64,000 bases of DNA from Streptococcus oricebi (GCF_017883985.1 NZ_PRDG01000001.1:197764-261763), one strand, 5' to 3'; positions 28,609 through 39,224 are shown, counted from the first letter of the stretch. Numbers and translations are program-made. Notes: generated from the letters alone by a model not told the origin.

Positions 28609-28683
28609 TAGGTAAAATGAGGATAAGCTACGGTGCAGCAAACCGGAATTTGGGAATATTTATTATAAGATAAATTGTAAGAA

Positions 28684-28710
28684 AAAGGTTGGGCTTTGTT
28701 CCCAACCTTT
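28684..28710. terminator. Shared terminator of membrane protein gene and glycerate kinase gene
   Basis: AAAGGTTGGG and CCCAACCTTT form a perfect ten-base stem with a seven-base loop. The right arm overlaps the glycerate kinase stop codon (28709-28711). It serves both convergent genes. Confidence 0.8.
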
Positions 28711-29827
28711 ATTTTATACTTCCTAAATGCAGTAAATTCCCGATATTTCGTGCTGTGCGAATGAGATTTTGTTGGCTGGCCGCAAAGGTTGCAGCCTCAT
28801 TACCCAAGTCTGGGATAATGGGAAAAGCCGCTACTATATTTTCTAGAGGAAAGGAAGGCAAATCAGCCGCAAGACTGCCACAAATAGCGATAACGGGTGT
28901 CCCTTGAGGCGTTCGTCGAGCGACACCGATAGGAGTTTTCCCCGCCAGACTTTGACGGTCCAAGCGGCCTTCACCCACAATCACTAGGTCAGCTACTGCT
29001 ACTCTCTGGTCAAACCCTAATAAATCTAGACAAGTGTCAATGCCAGAAACAATTTGCCCGCCGGCAAAAGTGACTAAGGCTGCCGCCAGACCGCCACCAG
29101 CTCCGGCTCCTGCTACAGAAAAAATCGCTGGATTGGCCATTTGGTAGAAGTTCTCCATGGCCTGGTCAACCTCTCTAAACTGGCTCTCAGACAAACCTTT
29201 TTGGCCGGCAAAGACAAAGGTCGCCCCTTTAGGTCCACAGAGTGGATTTGTCACATCGGTCAATACCGAAATCTGGAGATTTTTAATGCTTGCTGGCACT
29301 TTCTGGTCCGAAATAAAGGCGACTTTGCCTAGAGAAGCACCAATGGCTGGTAGCAGTTCTTGGTCTTGGTCGAAAAATTCATAACCCAAACCCGCCGCTA
29401 GACCAAGGCCACCATCATTGGTTGCTGAGCCACCCAGTCCTAGATAAAGCTTTTTGAAGCCCTGGCTGGCCAAAAAGCGAATCAGCTCTCCTAGCCCCCT
29501 GGTTTGCAGTTCCAGGGGCTTTCTCTTAGCTTGGGGAATAGAGGCTAAGCCTACTAAGTCAGCCATTTCAAGAAGGGCCGTCTCTTGCTTATGGTAATAG
29601 GTGAGCATAAAATCCTGACCCCAAGGGCCGGTCACCTGTTTCTCTGTTTTTTTAAAGCCCTTAGCCTGGGCCAAGATAGCCATGGTTCCCTCACCACCGT
29701 CCCCCAGAGGCAGCAAATCAAAGGTTGCCTGGGGCAGGGCTACCGCAAAACCCTCTTTTAGGGCCTGGGCTACTTCTGGAGCTCCAAGACTGCCCTTGAA
29801 AGAATCGGGCGCAATCAAAATATGCAT
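28709..29827 (-). CDS. Glycerate kinase
   Basis: A 372-residue glycerate kinase of the GarK/GlxK family (PF02595), phosphorylating glycerate with ATP. Landmarks are MHILIAPDSFKGSLGAPEVAQALKEGF, LPLGDGGEGTM, a glycine-rich LGLGGSATNDGGLGLA, GAGAGGGLAAAL and VGEGRLDRQSLAGKTPIGVA. It starts nine bases after the serB stop codon in the same orientation, so serB and this kinase form an operon. Whether it feeds 2- or 3-phosphoglycerate into glycolysis or serine synthesis cannot be read from the sequence. Confidence 0.92.
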   Translation of the reverse strand: MHILIAPDSFKGSLGAPEVAQALKEGFAVALPQATFDLLPLGDGGEGTMAILAQAKGFKKTEKQVTGPWGQDFMLTYYHKQETALLEMADLVGLASIPQAKRKPLELQTRGLGELIRFLASQGFKKLYLGLGGSATNDGGLGLAAGLGYEFFDQDQELLPAIGASLGKVAFISDQKVPASIKNLQISVLTDVTNPLCGPKGATFVFAGQKGLSESQFREVDQAMENFYQMANPAIFSVAGAGAGGGLAAALVTFAGGQIVSGIDTCLDLLGFDQRVAVADLVIVGEGRLDRQSLAGKTPIGVARRTPQGTPVIAICGSLAADLPSFPLENIVAAFPIIPDLGNEAATFAASQQNLIRTARNIGNLLHLGSIK

Positions 29828-29836
29828 GGCTTGCCT

Positions 29837-30475
29837 CTATCTATCTAAAATAGTTAAAACCTGGGTCAGGTCGGGAACGTCAATCTGATAAGATGCTTGC
29901 TCACGCACTACCGGTTTGGCATTAAAAGCAATTCCTACTCCGGCTGCCTGAATCATCAAGAGATCATTAGCACCATCACCAACTGCAACAGTCTGGGACA
30001 AGTCCAGTTCATTTTCCTGGGCCCACTTTTCTAGCATGGCTTTTTTAACCTCCTTAGTCACAATGTCACCCAGCAAGCGACCGGTTAGTAGACCCTCTTT
30101 TACTTCCAAGCGATTGGCCTTGACATAGTCTAAATTGAGCTCCTCGGCCAGACGATCAACTGTCTCATGAAAACCGCCTGAAACCAAACCAATCTTAAAA
30201 CCTCGCTCTTTAAGCTCAGCAATCATCTCTCTGGCACCCGGCGTTAGATGAAGGTCTGGATAGATGTCCTCAAAAATTGTCTGGGGAAGCCCCTTGAGCA
30301 AGGCCACCCGCTGACGCAGGGCAGCCTCAAAATCCAAGTCTCCCCGCATGGCAGCCTCGGTAATTTCAGCCACCTGCTGGCCCAGACCTGCCCTGGCTCC
30401 TAATAAATCAATTCCTTCCTCCTGAATCAGGGTGCTATCCACATCCATCAAGAGTAAACCCTTTACCTGTCTCAT
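29837..30475 (-). CDS. serB: Phosphoserine phosphatase
   Basis: A 212-residue HAD-superfamily phosphatase producing serine from phosphoserine. The nucleophile motif is D11-V-D13-S-T, then LVSGGFHETVDRLAEEL carries the second motif, and GDGANDLLMIQAAGVGIAFNAKP the metal-binding third motif. EEGIDLLGARAGLGQQVAEITEAAMRGDLDFEAALRQRVALLKG is the SerB-specific cap. AGAAAGGA precedes the ATG. Other serine pathway genes are not in the window. The gene is upstream of and co-transcribed with glycerate kinase. Confidence 0.95.
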   Translation of the reverse strand: MRQVKGLLLMDVDSTLIQEEGIDLLGARAGLGQQVAEITEAAMRGDLDFEAALRQRVALLKGLPQTIFEDIYPDLHLTPGAREMIAELKERGFKIGLVSGGFHETVDRLAEELNLDYVKANRLEVKEGLLTGRLLGDIVTKEVKKAMLEKWAQENELDLSQTVAVGDGANDLLMIQAAGVGIAFNAKPVVREQASYQIDVPDLTQVLTILDR

Positions 30476-30619
30476 ATCTAATCCTTTCTGACACTTTGCT
30501 TGTATTATACAAGAATTTTATCTGTAAAACAAGTCGGCCAAGCATGAATGCAAGGCCAAAGCAAGTGCTTGCCTTGCCCGATTTAAGCCCTTTGGCTTAC
30601 TTAGAAGTAAACTAAAAAT

Positions 30620-30644
30620 AAAAAGTAGGGCTAGCCTACTTTTT
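30620..30644 (-). terminator. Terminator of ezrA
   Basis: AAAAAGTAGG and CCTACTTTTT form a perfect ten-base stem with a five-base loop. Its right arm overlaps the ezrA stop codon at 30643-30645. Confidence 0.85.
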
Positions 30645-32367
30645 AAAATCGAATATTTTCGCGTGTTTTTTCATAAGAGCTGACAAAACGCTCCGTTACT
30701 CCTGCCTCTACCAGCTCTAAGGCTTGAGAAATCTCTTCAAAGGAGGCTGCGTAGTCATAATCATGTTCAAAGAGATTCAAGGATTTATTAAAGGCCTTTT
30801 GAACTCCCTCATCAAAGGAACGGTAACGATTTGAATACTGCAAGAGCTGTTCAGTCAGGGTAGCGTCTTGAACGATACGGTAGGTCTCAGACTCAAGCTC
30901 ATGGATATCATTAGTTAGGATATCTAGGAGCCGGTTGACCGTTTCAATATTGACCTGGTATTGCTCCAATTCAGCCAGCAGGGCTTCTGTATTGTTGCTT
31001 GCTGTGAAAAAGACGGTCAAGAAGCTCTTAGGAATACCTGGCAGGTTGCGTTTTTCCATATAGCGTTTGATGGTGTGCAACTTGTTGATGTAGATATTGA
31101 CTTTTTGCCGAGCATGGGCATCATCTTTTTCAATCTTAGCTAGACTTTCACCACGCGCAATCTGCTCATCTTCAATCTCCTTCAAGCGCTCTTGGATTTG
31201 TTCCAGAGACTCTTGAAGTTCAGAGAAGGCTTGCTTGCTGCCAGTTGAATTTTCTACGGCACCTAGGACTACATCCTCTAAGGCAATCAACTCGCTTTGC
31301 AGGTCTCGAACATGCTTGGTTTCTTCCTCGCTTAGGACATAGAGCTTGCTGAGGCGGTCGATTTCACTTTGGAGATGTTGGTTGTTTTCCTTGGTGTGGG
31401 CCAGATAGTTAGGCAGGTTCTTAATCAACTTCTCAACGACAGCCTGAGCCTTAATTTCTCGGGTAAAGATGTCGTAAAGGGCATTGATTTCTTCTTGAAT
31501 TTGCTCATTCTCATATTGGGCATTGTCCAATTCAAGGGCTGCGATATTATCGTGGTTGTATTTGATGCTGTCATGAAGCTGCTGGAAGCGGGCCTCAATA
31601 TCAGTTTCCATAAAATGATAGTCGGCTTCTAGAAGCTTGCGATAGCCTGACTCCAAATCTTCCAATTGGTCAGGTAGCTTGCCAACCAGTTCTTTGACAA
31701 TGGCCGGTACCTTGTCCACGATATGGGTCAGAGCCAAGATATGGTCTTCGGTTTTATCCAAGATTTCTGCGGCCTCAACAGGGTCTCCAGAAGAATTGAG
31801 GGTCACAAATTGAGAAAATTCAGATTCGATATTTTGTAACTGCTTTTCAATTTCTGGCAGGGCTCGGTCATAATCGTCCATCCTTTCAGCAACTGAAACC
31901 TGTAATTTTTCAAAGAGTTCCAGGGCATGAAGGACACGACCGCTATTTTTGGACTCCTGCTTTTCTAAATCAGCCAGGGCATCACGAATGGCGGTAATAT
32001 CTTCTTCAATCAAGTCAATCTGACTCTCGATATTATCAATTTCCTGCTTGGCCTTGAGGAAACGGAAGGAATTATTATAGCCTTCTGCTTCAAAAAGGTT
32101 GTTTTCAATATCAGCAAAGGAATTGAGGGACAAGTCCACCCATTTTTGATTCCATTCACGAAAGGCAACCTGACTTTGGCCAATCAGATGCATTCCCTTG
32201 ACAGCCTCTACCTCATCATTGACTGGCAGGTTGTAAAGACGCTCCTTACGCTCCTCCAGCTTTTCCAGCAAGGTCTCATTTCTCTTTCTTAGTAAAACAG
32301 CAGCAAGATAGGCCACAATCAGCGCTACTGCAATAACAATGATCAGAATAATTAGTCCACTAGACAT
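30643..32367 (-). CDS. ezrA: Septation ring formation regulator EzrA
   Basis: A 574-residue EzrA with one N-terminal membrane segment (about 4-26, GLIILIIVIAVALIVAYLAAVLL) and a long coiled-coil body of spectrin-like repeats. The C-terminal part contains NLPGIPKSFLTVFFTASNNTEALLAELEQ, a conserved EzrA stretch. The ATG at 32367 is chosen because AAGGAG lies just upstream and the membrane segment then starts at residue 4; 22 extra in-frame codons upstream lack support. EzrA binds FtsZ and places or tunes the division ring. gyrB lies immediately upstream, the usual streptococcal neighbour. Confidence 0.96.
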   Translation of the reverse strand: MSSGLIILIIVIAVALIVAYLAAVLLRKRNETLLEKLEERKERLYNLPVNDEVEAVKGMHLIGQSQVAFREWNQKWVDLSLNSFADIENNLFEAEGYNNSFRFLKAKQEIDNIESQIDLIEEDITAIRDALADLEKQESKNSGRVLHALELFEKLQVSVAERMDDYDRALPEIEKQLQNIESEFSQFVTLNSSGDPVEAAEILDKTEDHILALTHIVDKVPAIVKELVGKLPDQLEDLESGYRKLLEADYHFMETDIEARFQQLHDSIKYNHDNIAALELDNAQYENEQIQEEINALYDIFTREIKAQAVVEKLIKNLPNYLAHTKENNQHLQSEIDRLSKLYVLSEEETKHVRDLQSELIALEDVVLGAVENSTGSKQAFSELQESLEQIQERLKEIEDEQIARGESLAKIEKDDAHARQKVNIYINKLHTIKRYMEKRNLPGIPKSFLTVFFTASNNTEALLAELEQYQVNIETVNRLLDILTNDIHELESETYRIVQDATLTEQLLQYSNRYRSFDEGVQKAFNKSLNLFEHDYDYAASFEEISQALELVEAGVTERFVSSYEKTRENIRF

Positions 32368-32505
32368 ATAAAACTCCTTATATAAGATGTTAGGATAGTA
32401 GTAAGTCAAAGGACTTGACTCATCCAAACTCAATAATATTACTTGAGAACAATCATAATGATTATATCATAATTTTCTTGGTAAATGCGAATTTTTCGTA
32501 TTTTT

Positions 32506-34467
<1,962 letters not shown>

Positions 34468-34501
34468 CTAAGTTTGGGTCTCTTTGAGCCAGCTCACTCT
34501 C

Positions 34502-35089
34502 CTAGTTCAAGCTTGGTCCTTGGTCGGCTAGGCCCATAAATAATGCAAGATTGTCCATATTGTCAAAAAGATAGGTGGCAAAACCCGCCCCTTGTCCAGC
34601 TTCTATGTCAAGAGGTCTATCTCCGATAACCAGGGTTTTCTCGAGCTTGTATTTCTTTTTAAGATAAAGCATGGATTGGGGACTGGGCTTTCTTTCAAAG
34701 CCACTATCAGCGGTCACTACTTCCGTAAAAAAGGGGGCTAGGCCGGTCCTTTCTAAGATGTCCAAGACCTGCTTATCCCGATGAGAAATCAAAAAATTCC
34801 TCCCTTTTCGGGCGACAATTTTTTCTAAAAGCTCCCTAGTCCCTGGAAAAAGGAGGGGCCGGGCCAACTCTTTTGCCTCCTTGGCCTTATAATCCCTCAA
34901 AAAGGTCGGGCTGTCGGCAATAAAATGCTGGATGGCAAAGTCCGTTGATACCTTTAGGGCCTGGTAAATCTGGTCATGACCAGCAGTCAGGCCATAATCA
35001 GCCAAGGTTTGGGCAAAGGCCCTGGTCGAGCTTTCATAATTATCCAAGAGTGTCCCACCTAAATCCCAGATGTAATCTTGATAATTCAT
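34502..35089 (-). CDS. HAD-IA family hydrolase upstream of gyrB, atypical motif I
   Basis: A 195-residue HAD-superfamily protein with a helical cap. The first motif reads YIWDLGGTLLDNY: the nucleophile D is present, but the usual second Asp (DxDGT) is Gly. Motif II is FLISHRD, the motif III region has FERKPSPQSMLYLKKKY, and motif IV is VIGDRPLDIEAGQGAG. Loss of the general acid/base suggests weakened phosphatase activity or another chemistry. A TATAAT on the minus strand ends seven bases before the ATG, so the 5' leader is at most one or two bases. It is co-directional with gyrB. Confidence 0.88.
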   Translation of the reverse strand: MNYQDYIWDLGGTLLDNYESSTRAFAQTLADYGLTAGHDQIYQALKVSTDFAIQHFIADSPTFLRDYKAKEAKELARPLLFPGTRELLEKIVARKGRNFLISHRDKQVLDILERTGLAPFFTEVVTADSGFERKPSPQSMLYLKKKYKLEKTLVIGDRPLDIEAGQGAGFATYLFDNMDNLALFMGLADQGPSLN

Positions 35090-35096
35090 ACCCTCT

Positions 35097-35105
35097 ATTA
35101 TAGCA
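35097..35105 (-). promoter_or_regulatory. Extended -10 seven bases before the HAD gene
   Basis: TGCTATAAT on the minus strand is followed by AGAGGGT and then ATG. Transcription would begin at or one base before the start codon, leaving the AGAGGG outside the mRNA. Confidence 0.55.
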
Positions 35106-35175
35106 TAAATAAGCAGTTTTTTCCTGAAAAATGCTATAGAAAGCCTAAAAAAACAGCCTGATAGCTGTTTTAATT

Positions 35176-35548
35176 TTATAGGCCGACATGAGACCTCGCT
35201 CCTTGATATTGGACTCCTTTATTGAAAGCGATATAGAAGTTCATAAATGGAATAAGGAAGAGGTAACAGAAGGATGCGAACCTAGAGAGACCAAAAGAAC
35301 GAGATAGATGAAAGAGAACATAGAAAGCATAAAAGCTGTTAAATATAGGGATGAAGTAGAAGATGAAATACCACTTCTTTTCCTCACCAAAACTGATAGT
35401 CTGAATCATATAGGTATTATAGATAGGGATTAAGCTCTTCCAACCTTCCACTCCAGCCTTAGTAAAAATAGCCCCACATGGGAACTACATAAAGGACAAT
35501 CAGAAGAATAAAGTAGAGCAGTATGAAAGAAGTTTCGTATGAATTCAT
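35176..35548 (-). pseudogene. Frameshifted small membrane protein gene (DUF5684-like)
   Basis: A frame starting at 35548 (MNSYETSFILLYFILLIVLY) runs into a stop after 29 codons. The second frame continues without an own start as IFTKAGVEGWKSLIPIYNTYMIQ and ends at 35176. Joined at about 35466-35475 they make a roughly 124-residue protein with an N-terminal membrane segment, the loop KAGVEGWKSLIPIYN and two further membrane segments, a layout typical of DUF5684-type proteins. One extra base in the TATTTTTA stretch explains the break. A sequencing error in that T-run is the alternative. AGGAG precedes the ATG. Confidence 0.75.
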
Positions 35549-35643
35549 AGTTTAATTGTCTCCTAAAATATTTATCGGATTTTACTCCTTTATTATTCTA
35601 TACTAATTTATTATCCTTCTAAATAGAAAAATGGAAAAGAAAA

Positions 35644-35667
35644 AGACTGGGACAAGGTCCCCAGCCT
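35644..35667 (-). terminator. Terminator of the DJ-1 gene
   Basis: GACTGGGAC and GTCCCCAGCC form a short-loop hairpin nine bases past the stop codon. On the minus strand it is followed by a T-rich tract. It is related to the other GGGAC/GAGAC hairpins of the window. Confidence 0.6.
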
Positions 35668-35675
35668 CTGATTGT

Positions 35676-36221
35676 CTAATAACCAAAAACATCTTGATAG
35701 AGCATGGCTTTTGCTAAGTCTTGGTCTGGTCCTCCTAGCTGCTTGACAAGCTCATAAGCAAAGGCTAAGCTCGTTGCTGGACCACGACTGGTAATTATTT
35801 TTCCGTCTACAACTACTGTCTCCTTTTGGTAGCTACCAGAGGCAATCCTATTCTCTACCCCGTCATAGCAGGTAAAGTTCTTCCCTTCTAGCAGACCAGC
35901 AGCGTCTAAGACCAGAGGGGCAGCACAGATAGCCGCTATCCACTTCTGCTCCTTGCTCATTTGCTTTAGGGCAATAAGCAGACGCGGGTCCTTACTCAAA
36001 TTCTCACTACCGGGCATGCCACCAGGTAGGACGACCATATCGTAGCCAGTCAAATCTCCTGTCCAGATTTGGTCAGCCTTAACACTGATGGCATGGGAAC
36101 CGATAGGCTCAGCTTCAAAACCTAGAATTTGGCAATCAATATTTGCCCTTCTAAGAACATCGACAACTGTCAAGGCTTCGATTTCTTCAAAACCATTGGC
36201 TAGGATTAGAGCTACTTTCAT
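35676..36221 (-). CDS. DJ-1/PfpI (ThiJ) family protein
   Basis: A 181-residue class I glutamine amidotransferase-like protein of the DJ-1/YajL group. NGFEEIEALTVVDVLRRA contains the conserved glutamate near the reactive thiol, VVLPGGMPGSENL follows, and AICAAPLVL carries the nucleophile-elbow cysteine. GKIITSRGPATSLAFAYELV completes the signature. Family members act in protection from reactive carbonyls and oxidative stress; the substrate is not apparent. It begins ten bases after rodA and is probably co-transcribed with it. Confidence 0.9.
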   Translation of the reverse strand: MKVALILANGFEEIEALTVVDVLRRANIDCQILGFEAEPIGSHAISVKADQIWTGDLTGYDMVVLPGGMPGSENLSKDPRLLIALKQMSKEQKWIAAICAAPLVLDAAGLLEGKNFTCYDGVENRIASGSYQKETVVVDGKIITSRGPATSLAFAYELVKQLGGPDQDLAKAMLYQDVFGY

Positions 36222-36231
36222 CTTTTTCTCC

Positions 36232-37464
36232 TTATCTAATTTTTCTAAGAATAACTTTTTTACGTCTGCGTTGATAATGCCCTTGCTTTTCTTCGGCTAG
36301 ATTATTCTGATAGCTGACAGAAAGTAAGAGGCCTACACCGATGAGGTTACTAATGATGGAAGACCCCCCTTGGGAAATAAAGGGAAGAGGAATCCCCGTT
36401 AGGGGCAAGATACCAGTCACGGCCCCGATATTTTCAAAGATATGAAAGAGCAACATCATGATAAAACCAGTGGACATATAGGTATAGAACTGGTTATTGG
36501 ATTGCAGGGTCGTTTTCAACATACGGTAAATCAAGAGAAAATAAAGACTGATCAGAATGGTGGAGCCTAGAAAGCCAAAGTCCTCAGCAATTACCGTAAA
36601 AATCATATCACTCTCGCGGACCGGAACCATGAGATTGGACACATTGAAGCCCTGGCCCCAAATCCCCCCACTACCAATAGCAATCTGCCCTTGGGCCTGT
36701 TGGTAGGTGGTTGTTTGGGCATATTGGAAGGGATCTAGCCAGGCAGAAATCCGGTTAATCTGATAGGTTGGCATCCCTAGCTGGTGCAGAAAGCCCCGTC
36801 CCCCATCTGAAATGAAAATCAGAAGGAAGCCTCCCAGCAAGATAATAGCCGTTAGAAAAACAGGGAGGATAATCTTCCAGGACACGCCAGAGATAAGGAC
36901 CAGCCCCGAATAGATAGCCAGAAAGACTAGGGCCGTTCCCAGGTCGCTCTGTAAAATCAAGAGTCCCAAGACTGGCAGGGTATAGAAGAAGAGCTCTAAA
37001 ATCAGAAGGAAGTCCAACTTCAAACTCCGTTCATGCTCCTTATTTCTCTGGATAAAGCTGACAACTGTCCGCGATAGCATGAGAATATAGGAGATTTTCA
37101 TGAATTCCGAAGGTTGAAAAAGAGTTACTCCTCCAATGGTCACCCAGTTTTTAGCCCCTGTTGAGGCAACCAAACTATCACTATAAAAAATAAGGGGCAA
37201 AACCATCAAAGCCAAACCTAAAACATAGAGATAGGGGGTCATCTGCCAGAGAAATTTGGTATTGAAAAACATGACCACAAAACTGATGAGCACACCTAAA
37301 GCAATCCAGGCAATCTGCTGCCCCACCATATTCCAAACATTGGCCGGATAATCATGACTAACCGCAACATAGATAGCCACCACACCAAATAATAACAAAC
37401 AAAATACCGGTAAAATTAAACTATAATCCACACGAGAATCAATCGAGGGCTTAAGAGAAGACAT
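36232..37464 (-). CDS. rodA: SEDS-family peptidoglycan polymerase RodA
   Basis: A 410-residue SEDS protein with about ten membrane segments. Family features are NWVTIGGVTLFQPSEFMKI, LLILQSDLGTALVF with the catalytic Asp of SEDS glycosyltransferases, the large extracellular loop SAWLDPFQYAQTTTYQQAQGQIAIGSGGIWGQGF, and GILPLTGIPLPFISQGGSS near the end. RodA rather than FtsW is favoured by the sequence of that loop and the short tail. The ATG at 37464 is preceded by AAGGAG, which directly touches the end of repeat array B. Its promoter must therefore lie within or beyond the array. It polymerises side-wall peptidoglycan with a class B PBP. Confidence 0.93.
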   Translation of the reverse strand: MSSLKPSIDSRVDYSLILPVFCLLLFGVVAIYVAVSHDYPANVWNMVGQQIAWIALGVLISFVVMFFNTKFLWQMTPYLYVLGLALMVLPLIFYSDSLVASTGAKNWVTIGGVTLFQPSEFMKISYILMLSRTVVSFIQRNKEHERSLKLDFLLILELFFYTLPVLGLLILQSDLGTALVFLAIYSGLVLISGVSWKIILPVFLTAIILLGGFLLIFISDGGRGFLHQLGMPTYQINRISAWLDPFQYAQTTTYQQAQGQIAIGSGGIWGQGFNVSNLMVPVRESDMIFTVIAEDFGFLGSTILISLYFLLIYRMLKTTLQSNNQFYTYMSTGFIMMLLFHIFENIGAVTGILPLTGIPLPFISQGGSSIISNLIGVGLLLSVSYQNNLAEEKQGHYQRRRKKVILRKIR

Positions 37465-37476
37465 AACCACTCCTTA

Positions 37477-38243
37477 CATAAGATACGAGGACGTTAAGAA
37501 AACAAAGAAAAAATAGAAAATGCGACGACGGAGCCTAGGCTCCTAGGAGTATTTATCTTTTTTTCAAAGTTTTTAGTCCGAGTTCAGTTCCATAAGATAC
37601 AAGAGCGTGTAAAAAGCAAGAGAAAAATAGGAGATTGACGCTGTGTGCTTGCACACAAGGAAATCTATCTTTTTTCTGAAGCTTTTAGCTCGAGTTCAAT
37701 TACATAAGATACAAAGCCCGTTAAGAAAACGAGAGAAATTTAGGAAGCCTGACGAAGAAGCCTTAACTTCTAGGAAGGTTTCTCTAATTTCCGACGTTTT
37801 TAGGCGTGTTCAGTTCCATAAGATACAAAGGGCGTTAAGAAATCCGTATAAAAATATTAGGCTGAGCAGAAATTCGCTAGAATTTCGTTGCGAAACCTAC
37901 GCAAGGCTGACTAGACTGATGGCAAGTCACTTAGTGACGACGGCAACTGTCAGTCAGCTACTGCGCAACTCTAGCGCCGCTTCGATGAAGCAAGGCAAGC
38001 GAGTCTTTTTTACTAGGATTTTAGCCCGTGTTCAATTATAAGATACAAAGCCCGTTGAGAAAACGAGAGAAATTTAGGAAGCCTGACGAAGAAGCCTTAG
38101 CTTCTAGGAAGGTTTCTCTAATTTCCGACGTTTTTAGGGCGTGTTCAATTACACAAGATACAAAGCCCGTTGGTAGACTGCTTTATCGCTATTGCTTCAC
38201 GACTCGCTAGAAAAGGAAAAACTTTCCAAAGTCTGCACTTTTC
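37477..38243. repeat. Hairpin-repeat array B (six head-to-tail units)
   Basis: The whole 767-bp gap between rodA and the YeiH gene consists of modular units, each opening CATAAGATACRAG (once CACAAGATAC) and closing GTTCARTTM. B1 37477-37590, B2 37591-37702, B3 37703-37816, B4 37817-38037, B5 38038-38151, B6 38152-38243 (truncated). Units are 112-114 bp except B4 (221 bp, enlarged loop). Outer stems are GGAC/GTCC in B1, GAGC/GCTC in B2, GCC/GGC in B3, GGGC/GCCC in B4 and GCCC/GGGC in B5. Next-inner stems are AAAC/GTTT, AAGC/GCTT, AACG/CGTT, ATCC/GGAT and AACG/CGTT. B3 and B5 are almost identical. Apparent open frames across it are repeat artefacts. Confidence 0.9.
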
Positions 38244-39224
38244 TTAACTTAAAAAATACTGGATAAAAAGGCTGGAAAGGGCTACTGCCAGCCAGGCTAG
38301 GGCCCCTGTCATCAAGGGGGCAGCTCCTGCTTTTTTAAACTGTTTAAGAGATACTCGGGCTCCAATAGCTGCTAGGGCCATGGCCATCAACCACTGAGAC
38401 AGAAGCTTGCTTAAAGGAAGCAAGCTAGCTGGGACGAGGGAGAGACTGGCTGCGAGCGAGGCCAGGACAAACCAGAGAATAAACCAGGGAAAGATGGTCC
38501 GCAGGTCTACTTTTTTAGCCTTTTGCTTGGACTTGCGATAACGAAAAGCAGCAAAGATAAGGCAGGCTGGAACAATCATCAAGGCCCGACTGAGCTTAAC
38601 GATGGTAGCCAAATCTCCTGCTGCCTGACTATAAGTGTAGCCAGCTGCGACGACAGAAGAGGTATCGTTAATGGCTGTTCCGGCCCAGACTCCAAAGGTG
38701 GAATCTGTCATCTGCAGGAGATGACCAAAAAAGGGGAAGAGGAAAACTGCTAGAATATTGAAAAAGAAAATAGTTGAAATGGACAGGGCTATTTCTTCCT
38801 CCTTGGCCTCCAAAATAGGGGAAGCCGCTGCAATGGCCGAGCCACCGCAGATAGCTGTTCCAAAGCCAATCAGAAGGGTCAAGACCTTGCTCATTCCCCA
38901 GAGGCGACCAAAGAAATAAGCCACCGCAAAGGCAATCAAAATCGTCAGAATACTGATTTTTAGCGAGGAGGTTCCGGTTGCTGAAACCTGGCCGATAGAT
39001 AGGCTAAAGCCTAAAAGGATAATGGAGTACTGCAATAACTTCTTTCCAGAAAAAAGCAGGCCAGGTTCAAATTCCTTCCTAATTCCCAAACTATTATTGA
39101 GCAAAATCCCCAGAAGAATAGCAAAGACGCTAGAGCCAATCAAGGGGAAAAAAGAGCCCAAAAGCATGGCAAGACTAGCTAAAACTAGGGTTAGAGCCAA
39201 ACCTGGTAGATATTTTTTCATCAT
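38244..39224 (-). CDS. YeiH/UPF0324 family membrane permease
   Basis: A 326-residue integral membrane protein with about ten segments and the UPF0324 (YeiH) signatures LLGILLNN, GKKLLQYSIILLGFSLS, GFGTAICGGSAIAAASPIL, FGVWAGTAINDTSSVVAAGYTYS and IVKLSRALMIVPACLIFA. The family has been proposed to export sulfate or related anions. AAGGAAGC precedes the ATG. There is no cotranscribed partner. Its 3' end meets the last truncated unit of repeat array B, so no ordinary terminator is seen. Confidence 0.88.
   Translation of the reverse strand: MMKKYLPGLALTLVLASLAMLLGSFFPLIGSSVFAILLGILLNNSLGIRKEFEPGLLFSGKKLLQYSIILLGFSLSIGQVSATGTSSLKISILTILIAFAVAYFFGRLWGMSKVLTLLIGFGTAICGGSAIAAASPILEAKEEEIALSISTIFFFNILAVFLFPFFGHLLQMTDSTFGVWAGTAINDTSSVVAAGYTYSQAAGDLATIVKLSRALMIVPACLIFAAFRYRKSKQKAKKVDLRTIFPWFILWFVLASLAASLSLVPASLLPLSKLLSQWLMAMALAAIGARVSLKQFKKAGAAPLMTGALAWLAVALSSLFIQYFLS

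Noticed and set aside
37643..38041. A 132-codon open frame across repeat array B
   Set aside because: It runs through several hairpin units and repeats its own sequence (KIQSPLRKREKFRKPDEEA) wherever a unit repeats. It has no ribosome-binding site and non-coding covariation explains the sequence.
37477..38243. CRISPR array
   Set aside because: Units are head-to-tail hairpins of about 112 bp with conserved ends, without short direct repeats alternating with unique 30-40 bp spacers, and there are no cas genes.
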